64,000 nucleotides of DNA from assembly GCF_005435165.1 (NCBI RefSeq), contig NZ_SGUC01000012.1:1-64000 (forward strand), read 5' to 3'. A model generated the notes under the pieces. That model had not been told where the DNA came from, did not search any database, and saw only the letters and a program-made list of their open reading frames with translations. This document shows positions 44,685 through 52,140 of the stretch, in pieces; the first letter of the stretch is position 1; every line of letters starts with the position of its first letter. The DNA is from Halorubrum sp. GN11_10-6_MGM. Lineage in GTDB: Archaea > Halobacteriota > Halobacteria > Halobacteriales > Haloferacaceae. The position numbers were made by a program, and so were the translations under genes.

Positions 44685-45779
44685 ATGGAACGCTCACGTC
44701 GGAAAGAGATCAAACATCATCTCTCCGAAGACGAGATCGATGAGTTGCTTCGTGAGGCCGAGGACAAGCACCGGCGTCGGCGTCTCGGCTTCCTGAAGAA
44801 CCTTTACCGAGGTGATTCGATTCCAGAAGCTGCTGACCGTGAAGGTGTATCCGCAACAACCGGCGGTCGCTGGGTCGAAGCCTGGAACGACGGCGGTCTC
44901 GAAGGACTTATGCCGAGTTTCGGGGGCGGTCGGCCCCCGAAACTCGACGAAGACGAACAAGACGAGCTGGTTGAGATGCTTCGAGAGGATCAACCGTGGA
45001 AATCACAGGAGATTCAGCATCTTCTCCAGGAAGAATTCGATGTTTCTTACAGTCCAAATTATCTCGGTACCTTCCTTCGAGAGCTTGGTCTTTCATACGC
45101 GAAACCACGGCCAAAGCGTCCGAACCGGCCAGAAAATCCTGATGAAATTCTTGAAGAGCGCGTCGATGACGCGCTCGACGAGGACGATCAGCCACACAAC
45201 AAACGTGAGGGTGAAGACGAAGAAGGGTGGATTGTTGACGACGAGATCTGTACTGATGGCGGTACCGTCCTCGGATTTTTTGATGCGTCGAAGCCACAGC
45301 CGTACGATAATTCACGGCGGGTTTGGTACGTCGACGATCCACACATTGAACGTGAGTTAGTCAAGACACACGATTCTGCGGTTGGATTCTACGCACTCAA
45401 CGGTGAGAGTCTGGTGAGATTCACCGAAGATGAGAAGAAAGAGCGGATCTGTGGCGTGTTAGAGCAGGTCCGCGAGCAGAATCCGGGCAAGCGGATTCTG
45501 CTCGTCTTGGACAAGCATGGAGCACATATCTGTAGATACACGCGCAAACGCGCGCACCAACTTGGGATCGACCTGATTTTCATTCCCTCAGGCTCCCCGC
45601 ACCTGAATCCAATCGAGAAGGTCTGGGATCATCTCAAATGGACGATGGCACCGATCGTCGTTGAAGACGAAAACGAGTTCAAAGAACTCGTTCAGGAAAC
45701 CTTCGAGAAAATAACAGAGCGTATCAGCTTCGCAAAGAAGTGGTGTGAGAAGTTTCTCGACTTTCAAAAGTTATCTTAA
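44685..45779 (+). CDS. IS630-family transposase
   Basis: The 364-residue protein has an N-terminal helix-turn-helix (GDSIPEAADREGVSATTGGRWVEAW, about 39-64), a second winged-helix part (about 95-130), and a DDE catalytic domain. The first Asp is in GFFDAS, the second in LLVLDKHGAH, and the Glu in PHLNPIEKVWDHLKW. The reading frame is intact, so the element may still be active. Start ATG 44685 is 62 bp inside the left end. Confidence 0.9.
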   Translation: MERSRRKEIKHHLSEDEIDELLREAEDKHRRRRLGFLKNLYRGDSIPEAADREGVSATTGGRWVEAWNDGGLEGLMPSFGGGRPPKLDEDEQDELVEMLREDQPWKSQEIQHLLQEEFDVSYSPNYLGTFLRELGLSYAKPRPKRPNRPENPDEILEERVDDALDEDDQPHNKREGEDEEGWIVDDEICTDGGTVLGFFDASKPQPYDNSRRVWYVDDPHIERELVKTHDSAVGFYALNGESLVRFTEDEKKERICGVLEQVREQNPGKRILLVLDKHGAHICRYTRKRAHQLGIDLIFIPSGSPHLNPIEKVWDHLKWTMAPIVVEDENEFKELVQETFEKITERISFAKKWCEKFLDFQKLS

Positions 45780-45782
45780 TCA

Positions 45783-45788
45783 TTATAC
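45783..45788 (+). promoter_or_regulatory. TATA-like element in the IS right end
   Basis: TTATAC lies within the right terminal repeat, about 27 nt before the ATG at 45812. The insertion could therefore supply an outward, leaderless promoter for the downstream gene. Confidence 0.4.
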
Positions 45789-45811
45789 CTGTCGGGTCCG
45801 TACTCGCCCCC

Positions 45812-46105
45812 ATGGTCGACGCCGGCACGGTCTACCTCGTCGCGACCGGCGCGCTGCTGCTCGTCGCGCTCGGCGTCGGGCTCCGGGCGCTCGTCGACAT
45901 CTTCCGCGAGGCCCGTGAGCGCAGCCGGAAGCGACGCGACGGCGACCTCGACCGGTACGCCCCGGACCCCCTCTACGACCGCGACCCGCCGGCCCCGAAC
46001 GCCGACGGGGAGGCCCCTTCCACCTGTCCGCAGTGCGGCGCGGAAAACGCGAGCGAATTCACCTACTGCCGGGAGTGCGCGGCGCCGCTCGGCCCGGGGC
46101 GGTGA
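45812..46105 (+). CDS. Membrane-anchored zinc-ribbon protein
   Basis: The 97-residue protein has one N-terminal membrane helix (YLVATGALLLVALGVGLRALV), a basic/acidic linker, and a C-terminal zinc ribbon with C-x2-C pairs (CPQCGAEN and CRECAAPL). Such small proteins are frequent in haloarchaea and unstudied. The IS630 element ends 11 bp upstream of its start codon and has replaced its original upstream region. Confidence 0.7.
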   Translation: MVDAGTVYLVATGALLLVALGVGLRALVDIFREARERSRKRRDGDLDRYAPDPLYDRDPPAPNADGEAPSTCPQCGAENASEFTYCRECAAPLGPGR

Positions 46106-46151
46106 CGGGGGCCGTGCCGGCCGCCTGCGCTGTCGCTCGCGGATTCAGGAT

Positions 46152-46257
46152 ATGCCGCCTCCCCGATTTGAAACGCGTGAGACTCCCTTCGGTCGTCTCA
46201 CTGTTCCCCGCTCGCTGTCGCTCGTGAGGACGGGGGACAGCTCGATCTTCAGTCGAG
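46152..46257 (-). pseudogene. Partial tRNA-Phe copy with insertion in the T arm
   Basis: The + strand sequence 46152-46172 matches the acceptor/T-arm end of tRNA-Phe (53630-53650). The stretch 46231-46257 matches its anticodon arm and variable region (53651-53677) exactly over 27 nt. The two parts are separated by 58 bp containing a hairpin (GTGAGAC with GTCTCAC). The D arm and 5' acceptor strand are missing, so it is not a functional gene. It is the first of three tRNA-Phe 3'-end copies before the integrase gene. Confidence 0.75.
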
Positions 46258-46287
46258 GTTAATGAACGCGGATCGCGCAAAAAAGCC

Positions 46288-46309
46288 ATGCCGCCTCCCC
46301 GATTTGAAC
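46288..46309 (-). repeat. tRNA-Phe 3'-end copy (old att site)
   Basis: These 22 bases are identical to 53630-53651, the 3' end of tRNA-Phe and one flanking base. They are followed by GC-rich sequence without a gene. This copy lies outside the present element and marks an older duplication. Confidence 0.8.
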
Positions 46310-46406
46310 TCGCCGAGACGCTCGCCCCCGCTCCGCTCGGCCGCTGCGACTCGTCTGCTCAAATCGGCTCGGGAGCATTTTCACTGCTCCCGTTGGTCGC
46401 AGGAAA

Positions 46407-46428
46407 ATGCCGCCTCCCCGATTTGAAC
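46407..46428 (-). repeat. attR of the tRNA-Phe element
   Basis: These 22 bases are identical to the tRNA-Phe 3' end at 53630-53651. It is the copy nearest the integrase gene, so it is the probable end of the integrated element. A hairpin (GGAAGA with TCTTCC) and GACAGCTCG, also a tRNA-Phe segment, follow. Confidence 0.8.
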
Positions 46429-46561
46429 CACCGGAAGACTTCGCTGCGCTCATCTTCCGAGCCCCCGCTCGCTGCGCTCGCGGGGAGGGAGACAGCTCGC
46501 AGAGTACCACGTGTCCACTCGCTTTCCTCTCGACAAAATTCGGCGCTTCGGACCACGAGAT

Positions 46562-47590
46562 ATGACGAAGACAGAACTCGAACCCATTTCGCCGGGTGCG
46601 GCGAAAGAGATGTATCTGGAAGCAAGAAAGAACGAGGTATCACAGAGTACGCTTGACGGCTACCACTACCGTCTCAAGCACTTCATCCGCTGGTGTGAGA
46701 ACGTCGCGGGGATCGACAACATGAACGATCTCTCCGGAAGAGATCTCCAGCGGTTCAAGACGTGGCGGAGAGACGACGGCGATCTGAAGCCGATCACGCT
46801 TCAGGGACAACTCGACGCCCTTCGTATCTTCATTCGCTGGTGTGGATCTATCGACGCCGTAGAGCAAGATCTTCACGAGAAATTCGAGGCGTTGATGCCT
46901 CAACTCAACAAGGCCGACGAACAGAGCGAGAGTATATTGGATACCGAGCAGGCAGAGGCGCTCCTTGAGTATCAGCGGAAGTTCGAACACGCCTCTCGCG
47001 CCCATGTGATTGTGGAGATTCTGTGGCACACGGGAATCCGACTCGGATCTCTTCGCGCGCTCGATCTTGACGATTACGACGGAGATGCCGAACGACTCGC
47101 TGTCCGTCATCGACCAGAAACAGATACTCCCCTCAAGAACGGAACAGAGGGCGAGCGTATCGTCGCTCTGAACGCCGAAGTTTGCCGCTCAATTGAGGAC
47201 TGGAGGGAATATAACCGACATGATGTGGAAGACGAACATGGGCGTGAGCCCCTTCTTACCAGTCGGAATGGCCGTATGAACCCGACAAGCGTCCGCGATG
47301 CGATCTATCGCGTTACTCGTCCCTGCTACTACGGTGCTGATTGTCCGAAGGGCCGTGATCCTGATGACTGTGAGGCGGCTGACTATGGCGGCTATAGTAA
47401 GTGCCCGGTCAATGTTTCTCCTCACGATATTCGACGGGGCTCAATCACTCACTTCTTGACTGAAGATGTGCCTGAGAAGGTTGTCTCTGATAGAATGAAC
47501 GTCGGACAGGACGTTCTGGACAAGCACTACGATAAGCGAGATGAGGAGGTGAAGGTCGAGCAGCGACGTGGATATCTGGACAATATCTAA
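46562..47590 (+). CDS. Tyrosine-type site-specific integrase
   Basis: The 342-residue recombinase has an N-terminal SAM-like core-binding domain (YLEARKNEVSQSTLDGYHYRLKHF...) and a catalytic domain with Arg in HTGIRLGSLRAL. The H-x-x-R box is SPHDIRRGSITH and the nucleophile Tyr is in DKHYDKR. The zinc-like CYYGADCP...CPVN insertion is common in haloarchaeal integrases. The ATG at 46562 gives the usual family N-terminus; an in-frame GTG at 46511 is less likely. Its position beside the att copy at 46407 fits integration into tRNA-Phe. Confidence 0.92.
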   Translation: MTKTELEPISPGAAKEMYLEARKNEVSQSTLDGYHYRLKHFIRWCENVAGIDNMNDLSGRDLQRFKTWRRDDGDLKPITLQGQLDALRIFIRWCGSIDAVEQDLHEKFEALMPQLNKADEQSESILDTEQAEALLEYQRKFEHASRAHVIVEILWHTGIRLGSLRALDLDDYDGDAERLAVRHRPETDTPLKNGTEGERIVALNAEVCRSIEDWREYNRHDVEDEHGREPLLTSRNGRMNPTSVRDAIYRVTRPCYYGADCPKGRDPDDCEAADYGGYSKCPVNVSPHDIRRGSITHFLTEDVPEKVVSDRMNVGQDVLDKHYDKRDEEVKVEQRRGYLDNI

Positions 47591-47592
47591 AT

Positions 47593-48258
47593 CTATTCAC
47601 TTTTATCGTCTTGTGTAAATCTTTTCAGAAGCTTTCTTGCTTGGCGCTTACCAGGAGGGGTTAGACTAACTGTTGCTGAAGGACCTCTCCCCCGTCGGTC
47701 AAAATATCGATCACCTTCTCCTTGATACATATTCCCCATCCCTGATGAAGATACGTCGGAGAGTTCGAGGGCGTCTTTCAGAGATGAGGATTTGATTCTC
47801 TCTACGTCATAACACTCATGCCAAACGTACAATAAGATGAGTGAGGATATTCGTTGTCTATCCGTTTTCCGATTACCGATGTCACCCATCTCGTCAATAT
47901 ATAAGACCGGGAAATCCTCTTCCTGAGGGTCTACATATACGAAATTATCTAATTTGTGTTCGGATATTCTCAATTCGGAAGCGATGTCTGCTAAGGGTCC
48001 AGATTCTTCTTCCTGATCAATGGTCTCGATCTCTGTCTCTGTCTGGTTGCTTTCACCGAACTCTTCCAGAGACTTCACTTCAGATTTGGATTGGTTTATC
48101 TCCGCAGTATCAGACACACCACTAAGTTCATCTAACGAATCTTGGTTATCCTCAATAAACTGAATAAGGTCAAGGACCTCTTTCTGGTAGTCTTCCTCGT
48201 CAAACGCGTGTATTTCTACCTCTAGTACACCATACTCTAATTTTGCTGTAGTTTCCAT
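47593..48258 (-). CDS. Unknown acidic protein of the tRNA-Phe element
   Basis: The 221-residue protein is convergent with the integrase (2-bp gap). The N-terminal half is acidic and probably disordered (SKSEVKSLEEFGESNQTETE). The C-terminal half has a helical, possibly winged-helix region (RQRISSLILLYVWHECYDVERIKSSSLKDALELSDVSSSGMGNMYQ) and a basic end (PPGKRQARKLLKRF). A DNA-binding accessory role is possible. No family recognised. Confidence 0.6.
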   Translation of the reverse strand: METTAKLEYGVLEVEIHAFDEEDYQKEVLDLIQFIEDNQDSLDELSGVSDTAEINQSKSEVKSLEEFGESNQTETEIETIDQEEESGPLADIASELRISEHKLDNFVYVDPQEEDFPVLYIDEMGDIGNRKTDRQRISSLILLYVWHECYDVERIKSSSLKDALELSDVSSSGMGNMYQGEGDRYFDRRGRGPSATVSLTPPGKRQARKLLKRFTQDDKSE

Positions 48259-48558
48259 AGCTCGACCACAAAGTCAAACTATACAAGTATAAGTTCTTCG
48301 CAGGAGTGTGGATGTATCCTCGAATCAGACGAGATAGTGTTCCAGGGCTGTATCTCAAAGAGTATTTTGTATTGTATATGGAGTAAGAAATACTTGTAGA
48401 ACTCTCCTAATAGGTTATAATCCGTGTAGAGAAGCTTTAGACATTTAGAATGTATGATTCATATCTCCCCGAGAATACGAGAATAGTTCTGGAATCCATA
48501 TCTCAATTCAATACCCGGATATCCATTGGGAGTAACACTTAAGTTCTAACCCGACATT
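48259..48558. other. AT-rich non-coding stretch in the element
   Basis: No convincing gene is seen. The sequence is strongly AT-rich with short related pieces (TTCATATCTCC, TCCATATCTCA). It adjoins a GC-rich structured block, so it is a candidate region for the element's replication origin or promoters. This is based on composition only. Confidence 0.3.
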
Positions 48559-48780
48559 GTGTACGGCAAACGCTGGCAATCCCAGTCTACGATTCAGAAA
48601 ACGGTTGAACGTGACTCGGCCCGCGTGGTTCCCTGGCAGGTTCCGCGGGCCGATGGCACAGCCCATGGACACCCTCATCCAGCCGCAGGGACTCGGGGTC
48701 CTTGCGACAAGAGAGGCTGTATAGGGCCTATGCCACAATTACGTGGCTTGGGTCTAATAGTTTTCTCTTGTCTCAGACGG
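48559..48780 (+). other. GC-rich structured block, candidate RNA or origin
   Basis: Within AT-rich surroundings, this block contains a 10-bp perfect stem (48616-48625 with 48644-48653), a smaller GGAC/GTCC hairpin about 48689-48702, and a 9-bp perfect inverted repeat GACAAGAGA/TCTCTTGTC (48706-48714 with 48764-48772). Open frames across it do not look like proteins. It may be a structured RNA or the replication origin used by the PrimPol. Confidence 0.4.
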
Positions 48781-48794
48781 CCGGATACCGACAT

Positions 48795-49358
48795 ATGAGC
48801 TCCAAATCGGACTCAACACCAGCTGACAATCACACGCAGTGGGATGAATTAACCCCAGCACGTCGACGAGTAGCAAAGACTATCGCCCATGTCCACGGGC
48901 CCCAAACGTTCAATCGCCCTGATCTCCGTGAAGACACGGAGGAGGTGGATGATCTTGAGGACACTATCGACGACAAGGAGCGAGTGCTCACATCGCTCAA
49001 ATACACTCGTCTCCTGAACGATCTCGTCGATGATGGATATCTCACGCTCGAACACCAAGGCGGGACTAACCCGATCATCTTGGATCTCGAGTACGACTCG
49101 GACCGGGATACCCGGAACGCAGCCCCATACGGGGATACCAGCGCTCTCCACACCTTGGTGGCGCAGGTATGCGATCGTGAGGGTATCACGCGGGACCTTC
49201 TCGACGAGGTCGATAATCCGTTCGACTTCAACGAGGTCAAGGACAAGGTGAATCGGGCACTTGGCCGAACGGTCCTACAGCCTTACTCCGATCCCAGCAA
49301 GTACCGATTCACATCAGAGACCTACTCTCTCGTCCGGAGCAAGGTCGACGGGAGTTAG
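48795..49358 (+). CDS. Unknown protein, possible winged helix
   Basis: The 187-residue protein starts MSSKSDSTPADN. It has a helical segment WDELTPARRRVAKTIAHVHGPQTFNRPDL that resembles the first helices of a winged-helix domain, followed by LLNDLVDDGYLTLEHQGG, which looks like the recognition helix and wing. The second half is unknown. It may be a transcriptional regulator of the element. The ATG at 48795 is preferred because the upstream in-frame part lies in the structured GC-rich block. Confidence 0.6.
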   Translation: MSSKSDSTPADNHTQWDELTPARRRVAKTIAHVHGPQTFNRPDLREDTEEVDDLEDTIDDKERVLTSLKYTRLLNDLVDDGYLTLEHQGGTNPIILDLEYDSDRDTRNAAPYGDTSALHTLVAQVCDREGITRDLLDEVDNPFDFNEVKDKVNRALGRTVLQPYSDPSKYRFTSETYSLVRSKVDGS

Positions 49359-49423
49359 ACAGGCCGCTAGTTCTACTCCCCCTGTAATCCCATTATTGTG
49401 CTGAAATAGACAATTCGATCCAC

Positions 49424-49522
49424 CTACTCGTCGTCTAGATCTTCAGCGCTGAGATTGTCGGTAAGGTAGATCTCTCCATTTAGTGTGATCCGACCGAATC
49501 CAGAACCAGTATAGTCGGTCAT
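49424..49522 (-). CDS. Small acidic peptide gene (32 residues)
   Basis: An ATG at 49522 opens a 32-codon frame (beginning MTDYTGSGFGRITLNG, ending DLDDE). A GTG at 49540 would add six residues, and the reading frame stays open for another ten codons upstream. The composition is protein-like and halophilic. It lies downstream of the PrimPol on the same strand. Too short for assignment. Confidence 0.35.
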   Translation of the reverse strand: MTDYTGSGFGRITLNGEIYLTDNLSAEDLDDE

Positions 49523-49629
49523 GAGACTAATCCCGGTCACGTCCCATTGACGTGAGTATGATTGGAAAAATCAAATTCAGATCTGGTTCACTCTCCTTCA
49601 CTCCTGGTGAGCTGCTGTAATTACTAAGA

Positions 49630-49977
49630 TTATTCCGGGACCATCTGGTTGCCATCGGCGCTTATATCCAGCGTCGGCTCAGGGTCCGGCTTTCGCTTCT
49701 CACCCTCAACTTTCACGTAACAGGCCTCAGCAGGGTCGGGGTAACTGGCCGGGTAATACACGTAGGTCGTCGAATCTAACCGTGCCATCTTCACGACGCC
49801 ATCACGCCGGAACCGACGGAGAATTTCTCGATACGAATCCTCGGTCAATTTGTACTTTTCCTGCGCTCGCTCGCTGATTTCTGCCATCGTCGGGTGGGAG
49901 CGGGAATTGCGCGAAGACCCACAGTCCTCTGGGGTATTATTAGTAGACAGGTGGGGGGGGGTTCGAAAAGGTCGCAT
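49630..49977 (-). CDS. Displaced C-terminal part of the PrimPol (possible winged helix)
   Basis: This frame overlaps the end of the PrimPol frame and contains a helix-turn-helix-like stretch (MAEISERAQEKYKLTEDSYREILRR in part, then RDGVVKMARLDSTTYVYY). It joins the PrimPol frame at a run of nine C (minus strand; 49953-49961) if the ribosome slips back one base or one C is added. If it is a separate gene, the best start is the ATG at 49887 (85 residues). The tail of the PrimPol's own frame past the C run looks non-native, favouring the fusion reading. Confidence 0.5.
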   Translation of the reverse strand: MRPFRTPPHLSTNNTPEDCGSSRNSRSHPTMAEISERAQEKYKLTEDSYREILRRFRRDGVVKMARLDSTTYVYYPASYPDPAEACYVKVEGEKRKPDPEPTLDISADGNQMVPE

Positions 49978-51071
49978 TCCATGGTGAGACTGTAGAGGGA
50001 ATCGAGTGTAACCTCATAGGCGTGTTCGCAGTAGTCATTCGTACTTTCGTCCTTACCACTCCGCCGCCAGTAGTTCCAGATCTCCGAGTCGAAATTCTGT
50101 AGCGCGTAATTGAGGGTGTTCTGGCGATAGTTCCGTTGTTGATTTGGCGTTCCCTCAATCCACTTGCGGAGATCTCTCCTCTTCTCGGTTCGAGGGTTCT
50201 CAGCAATCGCATTATTCACGTAGTGGTAAGTCAAGTTTCGCGCATTTGCTGGGTTGGCATCTCTGTCGAGGAGAATGCCGTATGTGAGAGAGCAAAGAGT
50301 TGTCTCTGCGCCACTTCTGTCGTCTTTGAATCCTCGTTTGGCGTATCGACCTTTGAGCAGATCTGTGTAGTATTCTCGTGCCCGTGGTCCTGTCTTCTGA
50401 TCGTGTATGAATTCTCGAATGTAGTCTTGGGCCTGTGTGATGGCATCCTCGTCAGGGTCATCATCGGGAAGTTCTCCGATGGCGTCATCTCTGTCAGTCC
50501 TTGTCGTTATGAGATGTTCCCTACAGACCTCCTGAAGTTCTTCGTTCCGCTCCTCGATGGTCTCCGGGGTTGAGCCGAGATGGTCCCCTGTGAAGGTAAA
50601 GTATTGTTCTGAATCGTAGACTTCGATACCGTCGCCGCTCCGGCTCCCAGTATTTTCGGGTTTCTCTCCGATGACTACCGTATGTAGGCCAGTACCAGAT
50701 GGAGATACCTCGGTGTAGGAGTCGATACTCTCGATGATGTGACGGATTTCAGACTCTATATCTCCCGTCTTTGGGTCTCGGCAGTAGTCGAAGTCAATAC
50801 CTACAATTGGGTCATCCTCCGTCAAAACGATCCCAACGCCATCGTAGTCGCCTGCTTGGTAGGTCTTGATGGCCGTCTCGAAGTCACTCCATGTCTCCGG
50901 CTCCTTGGTCGATGCTTTCTCGCCTGCCTCTGGATCGTATGGGGGCTTCTTGTCTCCTCCCTGCTCGTATCGCCAGCAGATCCACTGATCCCGATATACG
51001 ACCGTCTCAGGAACGCTTTCAGCACTTTCAGGGGCAGTACCGTTATCAGGAGTGACTGCTAAATCGGACAT
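49845..51071 (-). CDS. PrimPol-type DNA primase/polymerase
   Basis: The 408-residue frame has an archaeo-eukaryotic primase-like core. It begins with WICWRYEQGGDKKPPYDPEAG, then has the metal-binding Asp pair in GIDFDYC (about 91-97), SPSGTGLHTVV (about 123-133, catalytic His region) and GIEVYDSEQYFTFTGDHLG. A helical C-terminal region follows (about 200-350). Such proteins initiate replication of haloarchaeal plasmids and proviruses. The last 35 residues of this frame after the nine-C run are unlike the rest, and the true C-terminus is probably encoded in the adjoining -1 frame. Confidence 0.8.
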   Translation of the reverse strand: MSDLAVTPDNGTAPESAESVPETVVYRDQWICWRYEQGGDKKPPYDPEAGEKASTKEPETWSDFETAIKTYQAGDYDGVGIVLTEDDPIVGIDFDYCRDPKTGDIESEIRHIIESIDSYTEVSPSGTGLHTVVIGEKPENTGSRSGDGIEVYDSEQYFTFTGDHLGSTPETIEERNEELQEVCREHLITTRTDRDDAIGELPDDDPDEDAITQAQDYIREFIHDQKTGPRAREYYTDLLKGRYAKRGFKDDRSGAETTLCSLTYGILLDRDANPANARNLTYHYVNNAIAENPRTEKRRDLRKWIEGTPNQQRNYRQNTLNYALQNFDSEIWNYWRRSGKDESTNDYCEHAYEVTLDSLYSLTMECDLFEPPPTCLLIIPQRTVGLRAIPAPTRRWQKSASERRKSTN

Positions 51072-51154
51072 GGGTTCGAGGAGTCACCTCGTTCGAATGC
51101 TCGGGGGTTCTGGTTGGGACCCTTGCCCCCGATACTCGCTCCTTTCATTGTGAG

Positions 51155-51298
51155 CTATTCGTTGTTAGCGGCAAGTTCCGTCGCTCCTCGTTCAAGGAAG
51201 TCGGACCACGTGAGTTCGAGTTGTTCCTTGACCATCCTTGCTTTCTGAATCGAGTCTTCATGCGCTGCGATGTCTTTGTAATTCTTCGGATAGGGCAT
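51155..51298 (-). CDS. Small CopG/VapB-like protein (47 residues)
   Basis: An ATG at 51298 opens a 47-codon frame beginning MPYPKNYKDIAAHEDSIQK, with the segment KARMVKEQLELTWSDFLERG. This resembles the helical half of ribbon-helix-helix regulators. A TATA-like CTTATC on the minus strand about 51318-51324 lies about 25 nt upstream. It precedes the PrimPol gene on the same strand and may regulate copy number or promote replication. Confidence 0.5.
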   Translation of the reverse strand: MPYPKNYKDIAAHEDSIQKARMVKEQLELTWSDFLERGATELAANNE

Positions 51299-51444
51299 TA
51301 CCTGTTAAGATATTGGGGATAAGGCGCTATCAAGGAACGGTTTCGCTTAACCCGCTCTAGACGAAAGTTAGTTTCTTGTCACTATCGAAGTGAGCTTTCT
51401 ACTGACAAGTTTCTTTGAGATCCACTTCAAACTCAAACACAATA

Positions 51445-51882
51445 ATGTCAGCAGATGAGTATATCTCTTCAAGCGTCGGTGCTCCACTCGGGAATAATAA
51501 CGCGATCGGGAATCCTGGAGGTGGGGCTCCAGCCAATAATTCGAACGCCATAGGAAACTCCGGCGGTGGTGCGCCCGAGGATAATACCAATAGGAAGAGT
51601 CATGGTGTCTATTGCGACTTGGAGAAGATTGACGATCGAGCAGAGGGAGAAGTCGCTGAATTCATTAATCAAATGGAAACTGTGATTCGGGAACGGGCAG
51701 ATGAGAATTCGAAGGAGGTAGCGCGAGAAATTCCTCTTCGTCTGATCCGATATAACCGAGCAGCTCAGCACATTCAGCAGGAGGGTATGCGATTAGATAA
51801 GGGAGCTAATTCGATGCTTGATACCTCCCGGCGTATCTTGGCTCAAATCTTCCAAGATCTCCAAGAGATTGGAGCAATATAG
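51445..51882 (+). CDS. Protein with GAP-N-N-AIGN repeats, unknown
   Basis: The 145-residue protein has an N-terminal Gly/Asn-rich region with two and a half units of about 17 residues (GAPLGNNNAIGNPGGG, GAPANNSNAIGNSGGG, GAPEDN). Its C-terminal half is helical. The GAP-x-G-N-x-N-A pattern is common at the N-termini of phage small terminase subunits and other phage DNA-binding proteins, which hints at a viral packaging or DNA-binding origin. This is only a motif resemblance. The ATG at 51445 is preferred over TTG at 51415. Confidence 0.6.
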   Translation: MSADEYISSSVGAPLGNNNAIGNPGGGAPANNSNAIGNSGGGAPEDNTNRKSHGVYCDLEKIDDRAEGEVAEFINQMETVIRERADENSKEVAREIPLRLIRYNRAAQHIQQEGMRLDKGANSMLDTSRRILAQIFQDLQEIGAI

Positions 51883-51995
51883 ATCCTGAGCCTCTGGACC
51901 GCAGTGAATGCCAGTAGAAGAAATCCCTCCAGCAAAGATGAGGCTTTCTTCTGCCATCCACCCTCTAATTGCTTAGAGCCGATGTCAGCCCGCTC

Positions 51996-52007
51996 AGAAT
52001 TAATTCT
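51996..52007. promoter_or_regulatory. Palindrome AGAAT-TA-ATTCT
   Basis: This 12-bp perfect palindrome is followed by GACC. The same arrangement occurs at 53385-53396 (AGAAT-CG-ATTCT followed by GACC). Both are in non-coding parts of the element, so they may be binding sites of one regulator. Confidence 0.4.
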
Positions 52008-52140
52008 GACCGAATCAATAGGTCGGTATTCAGAAATAGAGAGACAACCGGGCGTCTCTCGTGCCTGAGCGGGGCCGATTCAGATACCAGATACCGTCTT
52101 ACTTGTCGGACTAGATCTCGCCAATACAGCCCGATTAGTG

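Larger units (their letters stand above)
44623..45800 (+). mobile_element. IS630-family insertion sequence
   Basis: The 1178-bp element is flanked by TA (44621-44622 and 45801-45802), the target duplicated by IS630/Tc1 elements. Imperfect terminal inverted repeats share ACCCGACAG (44628-44636 with the reverse complement at 45789-45797), followed by TATTAATGA and GTATAATGA respectively. It holds a single intact transposase gene and is clearly less GC-rich than its surroundings. The exact ends are inferred from the TA rule. Confidence 0.8.

Noticed and set aside
48508-48738. 76-codon minus-strand frame over the structured GC-rich block
   Set aside because: The translation is low in acidic residues and the frame follows inverted repeats. 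It is better explained as non-coding structure.
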